Shown here: positions 26,257 through 34,899 of the stretch, piece by piece | How positions within the stretch are numbered: the stretch's first letter is position 1 | How the letters are laid out: each line of letters opens with the position of its first letter | Origin: DATJHM01 sp035493895 | Lineage (GTDB): Bacteria > Chloroflexota > Ktedonobacteria > Ktedonobacterales > Ktedonobacteraceae | Direction: 5' to 3' | DNA: 64,000 bases | NCBI GenBank assembly: GCA_035493895.1 | Contig: DATJHM010000180.1 | Location: 1 to 64,000, forward strand | Program-made: the position numbers and the translations under genes | Notes under the pieces: model-generated | Told to the model about the DNA's origin: nothing | Database searches by the model: none | Seen by the model: only the letters and a program-made list of their open reading frames with translations

Positions 26257-27135
26257 ATGCCGGGAATCATCATTGATGCGATCATCACCGGAATTCTCAC
26301 CGGTGGGATCTACGCATTAATGGCATCGGGACTGACGCTGGTCTTCGGCGTCATGGATATTATCAATGTTGGGCAGGGCGCGCTGGTCATCCTGGGCGCT
26401 TATCTCAGCTATGCTCTGGAACAACAATTCCATATCGATCTGTTTCTAGGCCTATTGCTCACAATGCCACTCATGTTCGTGCTGGGCCTCCTGATAGAGT
26501 GGTTCTTTATCCGCCCGATCAAGCGAGATCGCACCATGCTCTCGATCCTGGTCACCTTTGGCATCTCGCTGATCATCGAAGGCATTCTCAATGCCCTCTT
26601 CTCTGCCAATCTTGTCCAGTTGCAAGCCTGGTACACGACTGCATCAATGCAAATCGGCGGATTCTATCTCCCGTACATTTACATCTTTGGCTTCCTGCTC
26701 GCGGTAATCCTGCTCAGCGCTCTCTACTGGCTCCTCTATCGTACAAAATTTGGTTACAGTCTGCGGGCCGCAATGGAGAATCGCACCGCCGCTGAGCTGA
26801 TCGGGATCAATGTCGAACGCGTCTCTGCCATCACTTTTGGCATTGGCGTCGCGCTGGCAGCTGCTGGCGGCATGGCCTTTGGCGCAACTAACCCCTTCAA
26901 TGCCGGAAGCGGATACGACCTGATCTCTCGCTTACTGGCCATCATCATCTTTGGCGGCATGGGCAGCTTACAAGGGGCCCTGATTGCCTCGTTGGGCATG
27001 CTGATTATCGAGGACGTTACTACCGCCATCTGGTCGCCTGTCTGGGCCAGTACGATCTTTTTCATGCTGCTGGTGATCATTCTCCTGGTTCGCCCTCAGG
27101 GGCTACTTGGTCGGTTAGAAGGGAGGAAGCAATGA
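26257..27135 (+). CDS. livH: Liv-type ABC permease, LivH-like
   Basis: 292 residues from ATG at 26257, which has GGAAGGAGG upstream; the frame opens six codons earlier. Eight or so hydrophobic helices. Family blocks are GGIYALMASGLTLVFGVMDIINVGQGALV and the cytoplasmic loop GYSLRAAMENRTAAELIGINVERV, shown here only in part: GLTLVFGVMDI and RTAAELIGINV. First membrane subunit of the importer. It overlaps the next gene by four bases (ATGA). Confidence 0.9.
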   Translation: MPGIIIDAIITGILTGGIYALMASGLTLVFGVMDIINVGQGALVILGAYLSYALEQQFHIDLFLGLLLTMPLMFVLGLLIEWFFIRPIKRDRTMLSILVTFGISLIIEGILNALFSANLVQLQAWYTTASMQIGGFYLPYIYIFGFLLAVILLSALYWLLYRTKFGYSLRAAMENRTAAELIGINVERVSAITFGIGVALAAAGGMAFGATNPFNAGSGYDLISRLLAIIIFGGMGSLQGALIASLGMLIIEDVTTAIWSPVWASTIFFMLLVIILLVRPQGLLGRLEGRKQ

Positions 27136-28184
27136 AACTTTTCAAAATACCTGGTTTGCTGGCCCTCCTGGTGCTTGCGCTCGTGTTCCCGCTGGCATTT
27201 CCCAATCCAGAAGTCACGACGATCGCTATCTTTACGCTGCTCTTTGCCATCGCTACCACCGGCTGGAATATCTTCTCCGGTTACACAGGCTACATCGCGC
27301 TGGGGCATGCGGCCTACTTCGGCATTGGCGCATATGCACTGGCATTGATCTGCCTGCATGCACATGTTCCGGGCGGCTATATCCCATTCCTACTGGTGCC
27401 GGTAGCGGGTCTGATCGCAGCAATCGTCTCCATCCCGCTCGGCTGGATTGCGCTACGCGTGAGACGACACACATTTGTCGTGATCACCATCGCGATGTTT
27501 TTCATCATGCAGTTGCTCGCCTTCAATCTGTCACCCTTAACGAATGGCTCTACCGGCCTGAGCCTGCCTATTCCCACCGATTGGAGCGGAAACTTCTTCA
27601 ACATCCCATTTTACTATGTATCCCTGGCAGCTCTGCTCTTTGCAATCGTCATCTCATGGGGGGTACGCAACTCGAAATACGGCCTGGGACTCCTGGCGAT
27701 TCGCGATGATGAGGATCGGGCTCTGGGATTGGGTGTCAAAACCGGATTAGCAAAACTGGCCGCATTTGCCATCTCGGCCTTACTCGTCGGAATAGCAGGA
27801 GCCATCTGGGCCTATTTCATCGAGTCGATCTACCCTGCCTCTACGTTCGATCCTCTGTTTGATATTGCGATTGCGTTAATGGCCTTCATGGGTGGTCTGG
27901 GCACCATCGCCGGTCCTATCCTGGGCGCATTGCTTCTGGAACCCACACAACAATACTTTACCTTCCAATTTAGCGAGAGTAGCTACTACCTGATTCTCTA
28001 CGGTGTACTATTCCTGGTGATCATTCTGCTCTTACCTCGTGGCATCATTCCTACTCTTCGGGATCGTTGGACGAAATATCAAGCGAACCGCAACCTGCGA
28101 GATGAGCCTGTTATCACGGATCTTCCACCAGAGAATGGTGGTGGGTCAACAGATATCAGGGTGAAGAAAGAGGTGAATCTATGA
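27132..28184 (+). CDS. livM: Liv-type ABC permease, LivM-like
   Basis: 350 residues, starting inside the LivH stop. About nine helices. GYTGYIALGHAAYFGIGAY, SKYGLGLLAIRDDEDRA and AFMGGLGTIAGPILGA are the standard LivM blocks, the second being the ATPase-contact loop. The C-terminal tail is cytoplasmic and charged (RVKKEVNL). It overlaps the LivG start by four bases. Confidence 0.9.
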   Translation: MKLFKIPGLLALLVLALVFPLAFPNPEVTTIAIFTLLFAIATTGWNIFSGYTGYIALGHAAYFGIGAYALALICLHAHVPGGYIPFLLVPVAGLIAAIVSIPLGWIALRVRRHTFVVITIAMFFIMQLLAFNLSPLTNGSTGLSLPIPTDWSGNFFNIPFYYVSLAALLFAIVISWGVRNSKYGLGLLAIRDDEDRALGLGVKTGLAKLAAFAISALLVGIAGAIWAYFIESIYPASTFDPLFDIAIALMAFMGGLGTIAGPILGALLLEPTQQYFTFQFSESSYYLILYGVLFLVIILLLPRGIIPTLRDRWTKYQANRNLRDEPVITDLPPENGGGSTDIRVKKEVNL

Positions 28185-28912
28185 GCTTTCTGGAGGCGCA
28201 GGACATCTCTAAAGCCTTTGGCGGCATTCACGCTCTGGACACCTGCTCGATCAGCGTCGAAAAAGGCTCGATCACCGGCTTAATCGGCCCCAACGGCTCA
28301 GGAAAAACGACCATGTTTAATATCATGACCGGGTATGAACAGGTCGATAGCGGAGAAGTACGTTTCCAGGATCAGATCATTACCAACCAGGCACCCGACA
28401 AAGTGTTCCGCCTGGGCATCGGACGCACGTTTCAACTTACGCGCATCTTCCCTCGTCTGACGGTGCTGGAGAATATGCACGTGGCAGCCCAGCGCAATGA
28501 GTGGCAGGGGCTGATACGTCGTTGGAGCTCGACGCACGAACAAAAACGCGCGCTCGAGCTGCTAGATTTTGTGGGCCTGACAAAACTCAAGGACTTACCA
28601 GCCGGAAACTTATCTTTCGGGCAGAAAAAGCTGCTCGAGTTCGCATTCGTGTTGATCGCCGAACCGCAAGTGATCCTGCTCGACGAGCCAGCTGGTGGCA
28701 TCAATCCAACAATGGTCAACTATCTGGCCAATCGCATCAGCACCTTGAATGAGCGTGGCATCACGTTTCTCGTCGTTGAGCACAACATGGAATTTGTGAT
28801 GGGATTATGCCAGAAGATCATCGTGATGCATCGTGGTAGCAAAATCGCCGAAGGGACGCCCGCCGCTGTGCGTGCAAATCCGGAGGTATTGGAAGCCTAT
28901 CTGGGAGACTAA
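28181..28912 (+). CDS. livG: Liv-type ABC ATPase, LivG-like
   Basis: 243 residues. Walker A GPNGSGKT, Q-loop region, signature LSFGQKKLLEFA, Walker B VILLDEPAGGINP, and a switch His in VVEHNMEF. IGRTFQLTRIFPRLTVLENM is the LivG-specific stretch. One of the two nucleotide-binding subunits, encoded in the same coupled string as the permeases. Confidence 0.92.
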   Translation: MSFLEAQDISKAFGGIHALDTCSISVEKGSITGLIGPNGSGKTTMFNIMTGYEQVDSGEVRFQDQIITNQAPDKVFRLGIGRTFQLTRIFPRLTVLENMHVAAQRNEWQGLIRRWSSTHEQKRALELLDFVGLTKLKDLPAGNLSFGQKKLLEFAFVLIAEPQVILLDEPAGGINPTMVNYLANRISTLNERGITFLVVEHNMEFVMGLCQKIIVMHRGSKIAEGTPAAVRANPEVLEAYLGD

Positions 28913-28916
28913 GAAA

Positions 28917-29639
28917 ATGCGGCTCACACTACAGAATGTTTATGCAGGCTACGATGGAGGTGATGTCCTCAAGGGAATCGATATGGAGGTGGAGCAAGGG
29001 ACGACGACCTGTATCGTCGGCCCCAACGGTGCAGGCAAATCCACCATTCTTCGTACCCTGAGCGGACTGCTACGGCCACGCCTGGGCACAATCACCTTCG
29101 ATGGTCACTCTCTCATTGGTTTAATGCCCCGGCAGATCCTGGCCCTTGGCATCGTACAGGTGCCACAAAGCCACAGCCTATTCCCCAGCATGACAGTCCA
29201 GGAAAATGTGCGCCTGGGAGCCTTTACCATACACGATAAGTCCCTCATCGAGCGTCGGCTGAGCGAGGTCCAGACCATGTTCCCCATCGTCAAAACGCGC
29301 GCCCAGGATAAAGCGGGCAGCCTGTCCGGTGGACAACAGCGGCTGGTCGAGTTCGCCCGTTCCCTGATGCTGGACCCACGCGTGATCCTGCTGGATGAAC
29401 CATCAATGGGATTGGACCCTAAGACGTTCAAGCTGGTCATAGAGACGATCCAGATGATGCAAAGCAGTGGACGCACAATTGTGCTGGTTGAGCAAAACGC
29501 ACGCACCGGCTTGAGCATTGCCAATCAAGGCATTGTGCTGGAAAGTGGGCAGGTACGCCTGACCGGCACACACACCGAGATCCTGAACAACCCTGAGATC
29601 GGACACCTTTATCTTGGTGGCACGCTCTCCAAGGCGTAA
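28917..29639 (+). CDS. livF: Liv-type ABC ATPase, LivF-like
   Basis: 240 residues from ATG at 28917, four bases after LivG; a longer frame begins inside LivG but lacks a ribosome site. Walker A GPNGAGKST, signature LSGGQQRLVEFARSL, Walker B VILLDEPSMGLDP, His replaced by the usual VEQNA of LivF. Second nucleotide-binding subunit, completing the importer. Confidence 0.92.
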   Translation: MRLTLQNVYAGYDGGDVLKGIDMEVEQGTTTCIVGPNGAGKSTILRTLSGLLRPRLGTITFDGHSLIGLMPRQILALGIVQVPQSHSLFPSMTVQENVRLGAFTIHDKSLIERRLSEVQTMFPIVKTRAQDKAGSLSGGQQRLVEFARSLMLDPRVILLDEPSMGLDPKTFKLVIETIQMMQSSGRTIVLVEQNARTGLSIANQGIVLESGQVRLTGTHTEILNNPEIGHLYLGGTLSKA

Positions 29640-29667
29640 ATCACCACGAAAAAGAAAGAAGGAGATT

Positions 29668-30735
29668 ATGGCACGAGACGAACAGGTACAGAGCGCAATT
29701 GATAACTGGGCTCCCCGCTTTATTGCCAATGGTGTCGATATCAACGATTTCCAGCGCGTTACGACGAGCGTGGAGCGCTGGGATGACTGGTGCCAGAAAT
29801 GGTCTGAATGCGGATCGGTGCATGAGCAGATGGGCGAGAAAGCCGAGGCCGAGGGTCACTACGAGTCAGCGGCCTATCACTACTTCCACGCGGCCATCAC
29901 CTACCATTTTGGCAAGTATCTGTTTGTACAGAAACCGGACGAGCTCCGTGTCGCCCACGACCACGTTGTCCGCGACTATCAGAAAGCCCTGCCCTACTTC
30001 GACGTTCCCGGCGAGCACGTTGCAATCCCCTACGAGGGTGGCGCACAGATGTATGGTATCCTGAGGAAACCATGGCATACGCCGAAAGCGCCAGTCGTCA
30101 TCCTCGTGCCCGGCCTGGACTCAGTCAAGGAAGAACTGCACGTCTATGGCGACGATTTTCTCAGACGAGGTATGGCCGTGCTGGCCATTGACGGTCCCGG
30201 TCAGGGCGAGATGGAATTTGAGCACCCACTTCGGCACGACTATGAAGTTCCCATTCGCCATGCTATCAACTACCTCGAAGGGAGAGCGGATGTAGATGCA
30301 TCACGTGTGGGATTAATGGGCGTGAGCTTTGGCGGACAATTCGTCGTACGTGCCGCCGCCTTCGAGCCACGTGTCAGGGCCACCATCGAAAATTGCGGCT
30401 CATACGATCAATCCGAGAACTTTAGCGGACGTCCAAAAATCAGCCGCAATACGATGATTCACCGCCTCAAAGCGAGCAGTGAAGAAGATGCCCTCAACAA
30501 GCTGAAACTGTTCAACCTGCGAGGTGTAGCAGACAAAATCACGTCTCCGCTCCTCGTCATCCAGGGAGCGCATGATAGACTGGTAGCGTCCGATCAGGGC
30601 AGGCGCATCGCGGAGGAAGCTGGCAGCAATGCAGAACTCTGGTTTTTTGAGGATGGCAATCACGTCTGCAACAATATTCCGTTTAAGCATCGACCACAGC
30701 AGGCCGATTGGATGCGCCAGAAACTACATGGCTAG
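29668..30735 (+). CDS. alpha/beta hydrolase resembling 2,6-dihydroxypseudooxynicotine hydrolase (C-C bond hydrolase type)
   Basis: 355 residues, ATG at 29668 after AAGGAG. A helical N-terminal cap (about 1-110) precedes an alpha/beta-hydrolase core. Nucleophile Ser220 lies in GVSFGG, Asp303 in GAHDRL and His332 in DGNHVC. The 83- and 29-residue gaps match those I recall for the nicotine-pathway enzyme DHPONH (Ser217, Asp300, His329); this is memory, not a search. That enzyme cleaves a beta-diketone-like C-C bond. FrsA-like esterases share the fold, so an esterase is the main alternative. It sits 28 bases after the importer genes and before an aldehyde dehydrogenase. Confidence 0.75.
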   Translation: MARDEQVQSAIDNWAPRFIANGVDINDFQRVTTSVERWDDWCQKWSECGSVHEQMGEKAEAEGHYESAAYHYFHAAITYHFGKYLFVQKPDELRVAHDHVVRDYQKALPYFDVPGEHVAIPYEGGAQMYGILRKPWHTPKAPVVILVPGLDSVKEELHVYGDDFLRRGMAVLAIDGPGQGEMEFEHPLRHDYEVPIRHAINYLEGRADVDASRVGLMGVSFGGQFVVRAAAFEPRVRATIENCGSYDQSENFSGRPKISRNTMIHRLKASSEEDALNKLKLFNLRGVADKITSPLLVIQGAHDRLVASDQGRRIAEEAGSNAELWFFEDGNHVCNNIPFKHRPQQADWMRQKLHG

Positions 30736-30766
30736 GTGCAACATCGGGAAAGGAATAGCAAACACC

Positions 30767-32164
30767 ATGAGTATCCAATCAATCAACCCGACCACAGAAG
30801 AGATCATCCAGGTTTTTGATCCCTACAGTAATGAACAGGTAAATGAGGCCCTGGACGCCACATACAATGCCTTCTGGAGCTGGCGCGAAACCTCGTTCGC
30901 GGAACGTAGTGCTCATCTGCATAACGTTGCCCGCTTTCTACGACAGAACAAAGAGCGGCTGGCCCGATTTTCCACATTGGAGATGGGGAAACCGATTGTG
31001 GAGGCGGAAGCTGAGATCGAGAAATGCGCCTGGGGCTGCGATTTTTACGCGGACAACGCACAACATTTCCTGGCAAACGAGGCGGCTCCCACAAACGCGA
31101 CACAAAGCTACATTTCATTTTTGCCAGTTGGTGTCATCCTCGCCATCATGCCCTGGAACTATCCTTACTGGCAGGTTTTCCGTTTCGCCGCCGCCGCGCT
31201 CATGGCCGGAAACACCATCGTCTTGAAGCACGCCTCCAACGTCTCACTCGCCGCCCTGGAGATCGAACGCATCTTCAAAGACAGCGGTCTGCCCCAGGAT
31301 GTTTTCCGCACCATCCTGATCCCCGGCTCAGAAGTAGGAGACCTGATCGCAGATAAGCGCATTGCCGCCGTAACCCTGACCGGCAGCGAGGCAGCAGGCG
31401 TGGCAGTGGGATCAGCGAGCGGGCGAGCATTGAAGAAAGCAGTCCTTGAGCTGGGAGGTTCCGATGCCTTTATCATTCTTGCCGATGCAGACCTGGATGC
31501 CGCCGCACAGACAGCAGTCCGGGCGCGTTTCCAGAACACCGGACTGAGCTGTATAGCGGCCAAGCGCTTTATCGTGGTAGAATCAGTGGCAGAGGATTTT
31601 GAGCGCAAATTTGTTGAGGTAGCGGCAAAATTGCAGGTTGGTGATCCATTTGAACGAGGCACACAGGTCGGGCCCATGCCACGCAACGATCTACGCGCAG
31701 ATCTGGACGCGCAGGTACAGCTCTCCATCAAGCTGGGTGCTCGGGTAGCGCTGGGAGGAACCGCCCTGGAGGGAAAAGGCTTCTTCTACGCGCCAACCAT
31801 CCTGGCTGACGTTACCACAGACATGCCCGTCTTCCGCGAGGAAACATTCGGCCCGGTCGCCGCCGTGATTCGTGCGAAAAATGACGAGCATGCCATACAG
31901 CTCGCAAACGACTCACCATTTGGGCTCAGCAGCAACCTCTGGACCCGGAACGTAGAGCGTGCCAGCAAACTGGCGCAGCGCATCCAGGCAGGCGGAGTCT
32001 TCATCAACGGCATGACGGCCTCCGATCCGCGTCTACCATTTGGCGGAGTCAAGCGCAGCGGCTATGGACGAGAACTTTCCTCGTTCGGCATACGCGAATT
32101 CGTAAATATCCAGACCATCTGGATCGGACCAACCACCGGGCCACAAATGCCCGTAAGCGAATAA
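30767..32164 (+). CDS. NAD(P)-dependent succinate-semialdehyde-type aldehyde dehydrogenase
   Basis: 465 residues from ATG at 30767, which has AAAGGA upstream. Short class of succinate-semialdehyde dehydrogenases (GabD2/YneI-like): it starts at INPTTEEI and has PWNYPYWQVFR, general base Glu228 in LELGGSDAF and nucleophile Cys262 in GLSCIAAKRF, followed by PFGGVKRSGYGREL. It would oxidise a semialdehyde to a dicarboxylic or other acid. Coming directly after the C-C hydrolase, it could oxidise a C4 product to succinate, as in the nicotine pathway; this is inference. Confidence 0.85.
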   Translation: MSIQSINPTTEEIIQVFDPYSNEQVNEALDATYNAFWSWRETSFAERSAHLHNVARFLRQNKERLARFSTLEMGKPIVEAEAEIEKCAWGCDFYADNAQHFLANEAAPTNATQSYISFLPVGVILAIMPWNYPYWQVFRFAAAALMAGNTIVLKHASNVSLAALEIERIFKDSGLPQDVFRTILIPGSEVGDLIADKRIAAVTLTGSEAAGVAVGSASGRALKKAVLELGGSDAFIILADADLDAAAQTAVRARFQNTGLSCIAAKRFIVVESVAEDFERKFVEVAAKLQVGDPFERGTQVGPMPRNDLRADLDAQVQLSIKLGARVALGGTALEGKGFFYAPTILADVTTDMPVFREETFGPVAAVIRAKNDEHAIQLANDSPFGLSSNLWTRNVERASKLAQRIQAGGVFINGMTASDPRLPFGGVKRSGYGRELSSFGIREFVNIQTIWIGPTTGPQMPVSE

Positions 32165-32179
32165 GTAAATAGTAAATAG

Positions 32180-32209
32180 AGGTAGGAGCAACGGTTTATC
32201 CCCGCCCAC
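32180..32209. repeat. 30-base dispersed element, copy 2
   Basis: AGGTAGG, CGGTTTATCCC and GCCC, as at 25899-25928 with four substitutions. Confidence 0.7.
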
Positions 32210-32236
32210 AAGTATGAAGTTACGCGACAGAAACCC

Positions 32237-32281
32237 AGTAGTGGCACGGTGGAGAGGAACGGAACTGTGCCTGCGAACTCG
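32237..32281. repeat. dispersed element, copy 2 (first copy at 25106)
   Basis: AGTAGTGGCACGGTGGAG, variable centre, AACTGTGCCTGCGAACTCG. Near-identical to 25106-25151 outside the centre. Confidence 0.8.
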
Positions 32282-32429
32282 ACCTGCCGATCTCGCCCCT
32301 TGGAGGGAAGGCTACAGAGAGGATTGGCGCTAACTTCATATCTATGGGTGCTGGTTATCTGCACCAGGATATCGCAGGTTGACACGTGGTTCATCTCTGC
32401 CCCCTACCTGTTCTGATGAGGGAAAAAAA

Positions 32430-33338
32430 ATGGCTGAGCGGCTCGGATTTATTGGCCTTGGTCTGATGGGCAAACCCATGGCCCGCAATCTCCTGGCAGC
32501 AGGATTCCACGTGACCGTCTACAATCGCAGCCGCCCTGCGATTGATACGTTGGTCGCACAGGGAGCAGTTGCCGCCTCCTCAGCTCGTCAGGTAGCAGAA
32601 CAAAGCGACATTATCATCACAATGCTACCTGATACATCGGATGTAGAAACTATCGCTCTGGGACACAATAGCATTCTAGAGGGTGCACACGACGGGCTCC
32701 TGCTGATCGACATGAGCACCATCTCCCCCCTGGCAACCATCCAGATCGCAGCTCGATTACGGGAGCGTGGCATACACATGCTCGATGCGCCAGTAAGCGG
32801 AGGTGATGCAGGAGCAAACTCCGGCACGCTCTCAATCATGGTTGGTGGTGAGCAAAACGACTTTGAGCGTGCGCAACCGATCTTTTCCGCGCTAGGAAAA
32901 ACAATCACCTGCTGCGGAGATCATGGGGCCGGTCAGACCGTCAAAGCCTGCAATCAGGTAGTAGTCGCCCTGATCATTGCGGCAGTCTCCGAAGGTCTCG
33001 TGCTCGGCTCAAAGGTCGGCATCGATCCTGAGATTCTCCTGCGCGTCTTGAGTGGAGGATTGGCCCAAAATCGCATCATGGACCTGCGCGGCCCCACCAT
33101 GATTGCGCACCATTTCGAGCCAGGAGGCAAAGCGCAATTCCATCGCAAAGACCTCGGATTTGCCCTGCAACTGGCGCGTGCCCACAACGTCTCCCTGCCA
33201 CTCACGGCCCTGGTCGATCAATTCTTCACCACGCTCGCCGCCAACCAGCAAGGCACCCTCGATCACTCTGCCCTGCTCACCGTCATCGAAACCTTATCCA
33301 ATTACGCGCTTGTATCAAACGAGCAGAAAACGGAATAA
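32430..33338 (+). CDS. second beta-hydroxyacid dehydrogenase (3-hydroxyisobutyrate dehydrogenase family)
   Basis: 302 residues from ATG at 32430, with GAGGGA upstream. Rossmann motif GFIGLGLMGKPMARNL, substrate loop DAPVSGGDAGA, catalytic Lys in GQTVKACNQVV. It is more typical of tartronate-semialdehyde reductase/GarR-like members than the copy at 17736, whose loop reads DAPVSGSV. Two family members in one locus suggest two different hydroxyacid steps. It is the last gene of the locus and is followed by gene debris. Confidence 0.87.
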   Translation: MAERLGFIGLGLMGKPMARNLLAAGFHVTVYNRSRPAIDTLVAQGAVAASSARQVAEQSDIIITMLPDTSDVETIALGHNSILEGAHDGLLLIDMSTISPLATIQIAARLRERGIHMLDAPVSGGDAGANSGTLSIMVGGEQNDFERAQPIFSALGKTITCCGDHGAGQTVKACNQVVVALIIAAVSEGLVLGSKVGIDPEILLRVLSGGLAQNRIMDLRGPTMIAHHFEPGGKAQFHRKDLGFALQLARAHNVSLPLTALVDQFFTTLAANQQGTLDHSALLTVIETLSNYALVSNEQKTE

Positions 33339-33383
33339 GCATAGAATGACACGCATTTGCGGGAAACAACGCCGCAACTTATT

Positions 33384-33680
33384 CGGAATATGGTAGCATT
33401 GTCGGCAGCGTTGCGTGGTCATCGAGCGGCACATATATCGCTTCAGGTTATATGGACGGAAAAGTCAAAATCGGGGCTGTTACAAGCGGAACGCTCGTCC
33501 ATACCTTTCTCTGGATAGCCTTTAACGCCTGCTATGCGCTTGCCTGATCACCCAACAGCAAACGTATTGCCTCCACCGGCGACGATCAAACGATACTAAT
33601 CAGGCAAATATAAGCGACCTCGCTCGTTGCCTCCTCTGCCAACTCGACCCTGGTGGCCCTCACCATACAAATCTGGCAGA
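33384..33680 (+). pseudogene. remnant of a WD40-repeat beta-propeller gene
   Basis: In one frame from about 33384 the translation reads like one and a half WD40 blades: GSVAWSSSGTYIASGYMDG, KVKI, GTLVHTF, then a next blade with ALA-stop-SPNSKRIAST and GDDQTI. The conserved Trp of the second blade has become a TGA stop (near 33549). A further ALTIQIW-like piece follows near 33660. No start, no ribosome site and several stops: a decayed fragment. Intact WD40 proteins of this kind are abundant in Ktedonobacteria as far as I know. Confidence 0.7.
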
Positions 33681-33840
33681 CATAAGTGATCTTGCCCCGA
33701 CTATCTGCGACAAAATTACGACAACTTCCAGACACAATTGCCACACTTCATAGCTATACTAACAGGCAGAACACCGAAACAAAGGATCTGACGGTATCTT
33801 CTCACCGCACATTTTTTAAATATAAAAGGAAAAACAGAAT

Positions 33841-34461
33841 ATGAGTTTCGCAGGAAGCATACTAATACGCTCATTTTTCTACTGCGTTCTGTCAATAATA
33901 GACTTCTTCCTCCTTCTGGGCACCTGTAGCATATTGCGCCTGATCCGTATCTCGGTAAACTGGACCACCTGGATTATCGGCTCCATACTCATACTGAACA
34001 GCGTCCTTATATTTCTCTCTCTCTTTTTCCCACAACTATCGCCATTTCAGGTCACAGAAGCATTCCTTGCCGCACTCTCTTTCCTCATCGCAGTCTACAC
34101 TGCCGGTCAGTGGTTCACACGTCATTGGTACATCCAGATCAAAAAGCGTACCACCTCGCGCATCGTCCTATGGAGCAAAAACGCCCTCCTCTTCCTGCGC
34201 AAGCACCATGAATTTTTCGGCTGGGTCGTCACCTTCACAGCCCTCGCCCACATGGCCAACTTCCTCCCCACCATCACTACCGCCCGGCAATACGAAGTCA
34301 TCACCGGTTTTATCGCGCTGGGTATCCTCCTCATCTCCGTCATCCTGGGCCTCTGGATCTGGTACCAGAAGCGCACAAAAAAGCTCCCCCCAAAAACAGT
34401 TCATACTATCCACGCCGCCCTGACAATCACCTTTTTCATCGCCCTGTTTTTCCACATGTAA
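33841..34461 (+). CDS. six-helix membrane protein with two H-x13-H pairs (di-heme ferric-reductase/b561-like)
   Basis: 206 residues, preceded by AAAAGGAAAAACAGAAT. Hydrophobic helices at about 7-29, 42-63, 72-92, 125-142, 153-175 and 188-205. His123 and His137 lie at opposite ends of one helix and His191 and His205 at the ends of another, each pair separated by thirteen residues. This is the two-haem spacing of ferric-reductase/NOX and related b-type cytochromes. No FAD or NAD(P)H domain is attached or adjacent. I do not recognise the family by name. A terminator follows. Confidence 0.65.
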   Translation: MSFAGSILIRSFFYCVLSIIDFFLLLGTCSILRLIRISVNWTTWIIGSILILNSVLIFLSLFFPQLSPFQVTEAFLAALSFLIAVYTAGQWFTRHWYIQIKKRTTSRIVLWSKNALLFLRKHHEFFGWVVTFTALAHMANFLPTITTARQYEVITGFIALGILLISVILGLWIWYQKRTKKLPPKTVHTIHAALTITFFIALFFHM

Positions 34462-34485
34462 ATCCAGAAAAAATTACCAGATAGG

Positions 34486-34535
34486 GCCCCCCGCCACAGA
34501 CGTATCTCACGTCACTGAGCGGGGCTTTTATTTTT
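34486..34535 (+). terminator. intrinsic terminator after the di-heme-like gene
   Basis: GC-rich outer arms (34486-34494 with 34519-34525, allowing one slip), inner stem GACGT/ACGTC (34499-34503 with 34509-34513), then CTTTTATTTTT. Confidence 0.75.
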
Positions 34536-34627
34536 CCAGAAGAATTGCGATATCGCTAAAGAAATAACAAGAGGTGCCGATAAAGAGAAGTATAACGAAG
34601 AAGGGGAAATTTGCAAGAAGTGAAGGG

Positions 34628-34700
34628 TGGGCCCAACTGGGATCGAACCAGTGACCAAGGAGTTATGAGCTCCCTGCTCTAACCGCTGAGCTATGGGCCC
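34628..34700 (-). tRNA. tRNA with CAU anticodon, probably tRNA-Ile2 (lysidine type), otherwise tRNA-Met
   Basis: Cloverleaf on the minus strand: acceptor GGGCCCA pairing with TGGGCCC, D arm GCTC/GAGC, anticodon stem GGGAG/CTCCT with loop CTCATAA (anticodon CAU), variable TGGTC, T arm ACTGG-TTCGATC-CCAGT. The discriminator is A, and CCA is not fully encoded (CCC follows). The D-arm GGTTAGAGCAGG and TTGGTC resemble E. coli ileX more than elongator Met, so isoleucine after lysidine modification is favoured. Isolated, not in a tRNA cluster. Confidence 0.9.
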
Positions 34701-34890
34701 TTGCGAAAGCAATTGTACCATATCTCCTCTTCTTTGAAAAGAGGATTTGGACGCTCTTTTTCTCAGGAACGTGAATTCGTACCGAGATCAGGCAAAGATT
34801 CGCGCTTTTCTTAAAAAAGATGCATGAGAGCAATTAGTGAGGAAAAAAACAGATGAGGTCACAAATTTCTCTCATTCGCTCAATAAAGTG

Positions 34891-34899
34891 TGGTATAAT
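34891..34899 (+). promoter_or_regulatory. extended -10 promoter upstream of the KorAB operon
   Basis: TGGTATAAT at 34891-34899 is a perfect extended -10 box, with only a weak -35. A second TATAAT lies at 35108-35113. The distance from the first to the KorA start is 320 bases, and the leader between them folds well: CGACAAG/CTTGTCG at 34977-34983 and 35023-35029, with a GGGAG/CTTCCC core inside. Confidence 0.6.

Larger units (their letters stand above)
32165..32429. other. 265-base gap with two dispersed elements
   Basis: No gene. It contains element copies at 32180-32209 and 32237-32281 that also occur in the 25-26 kb nest, in the same order reversed. The rest carries the ribosome site (GAGGGA) for the next gene. 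Confidence 0.6.

Noticed and set aside
34628..34700. Initiator tRNA-fMet
   Set aside because: The acceptor end is fully paired at position 1-72 and the anticodon stem lacks the three G-C pairs of initiators.
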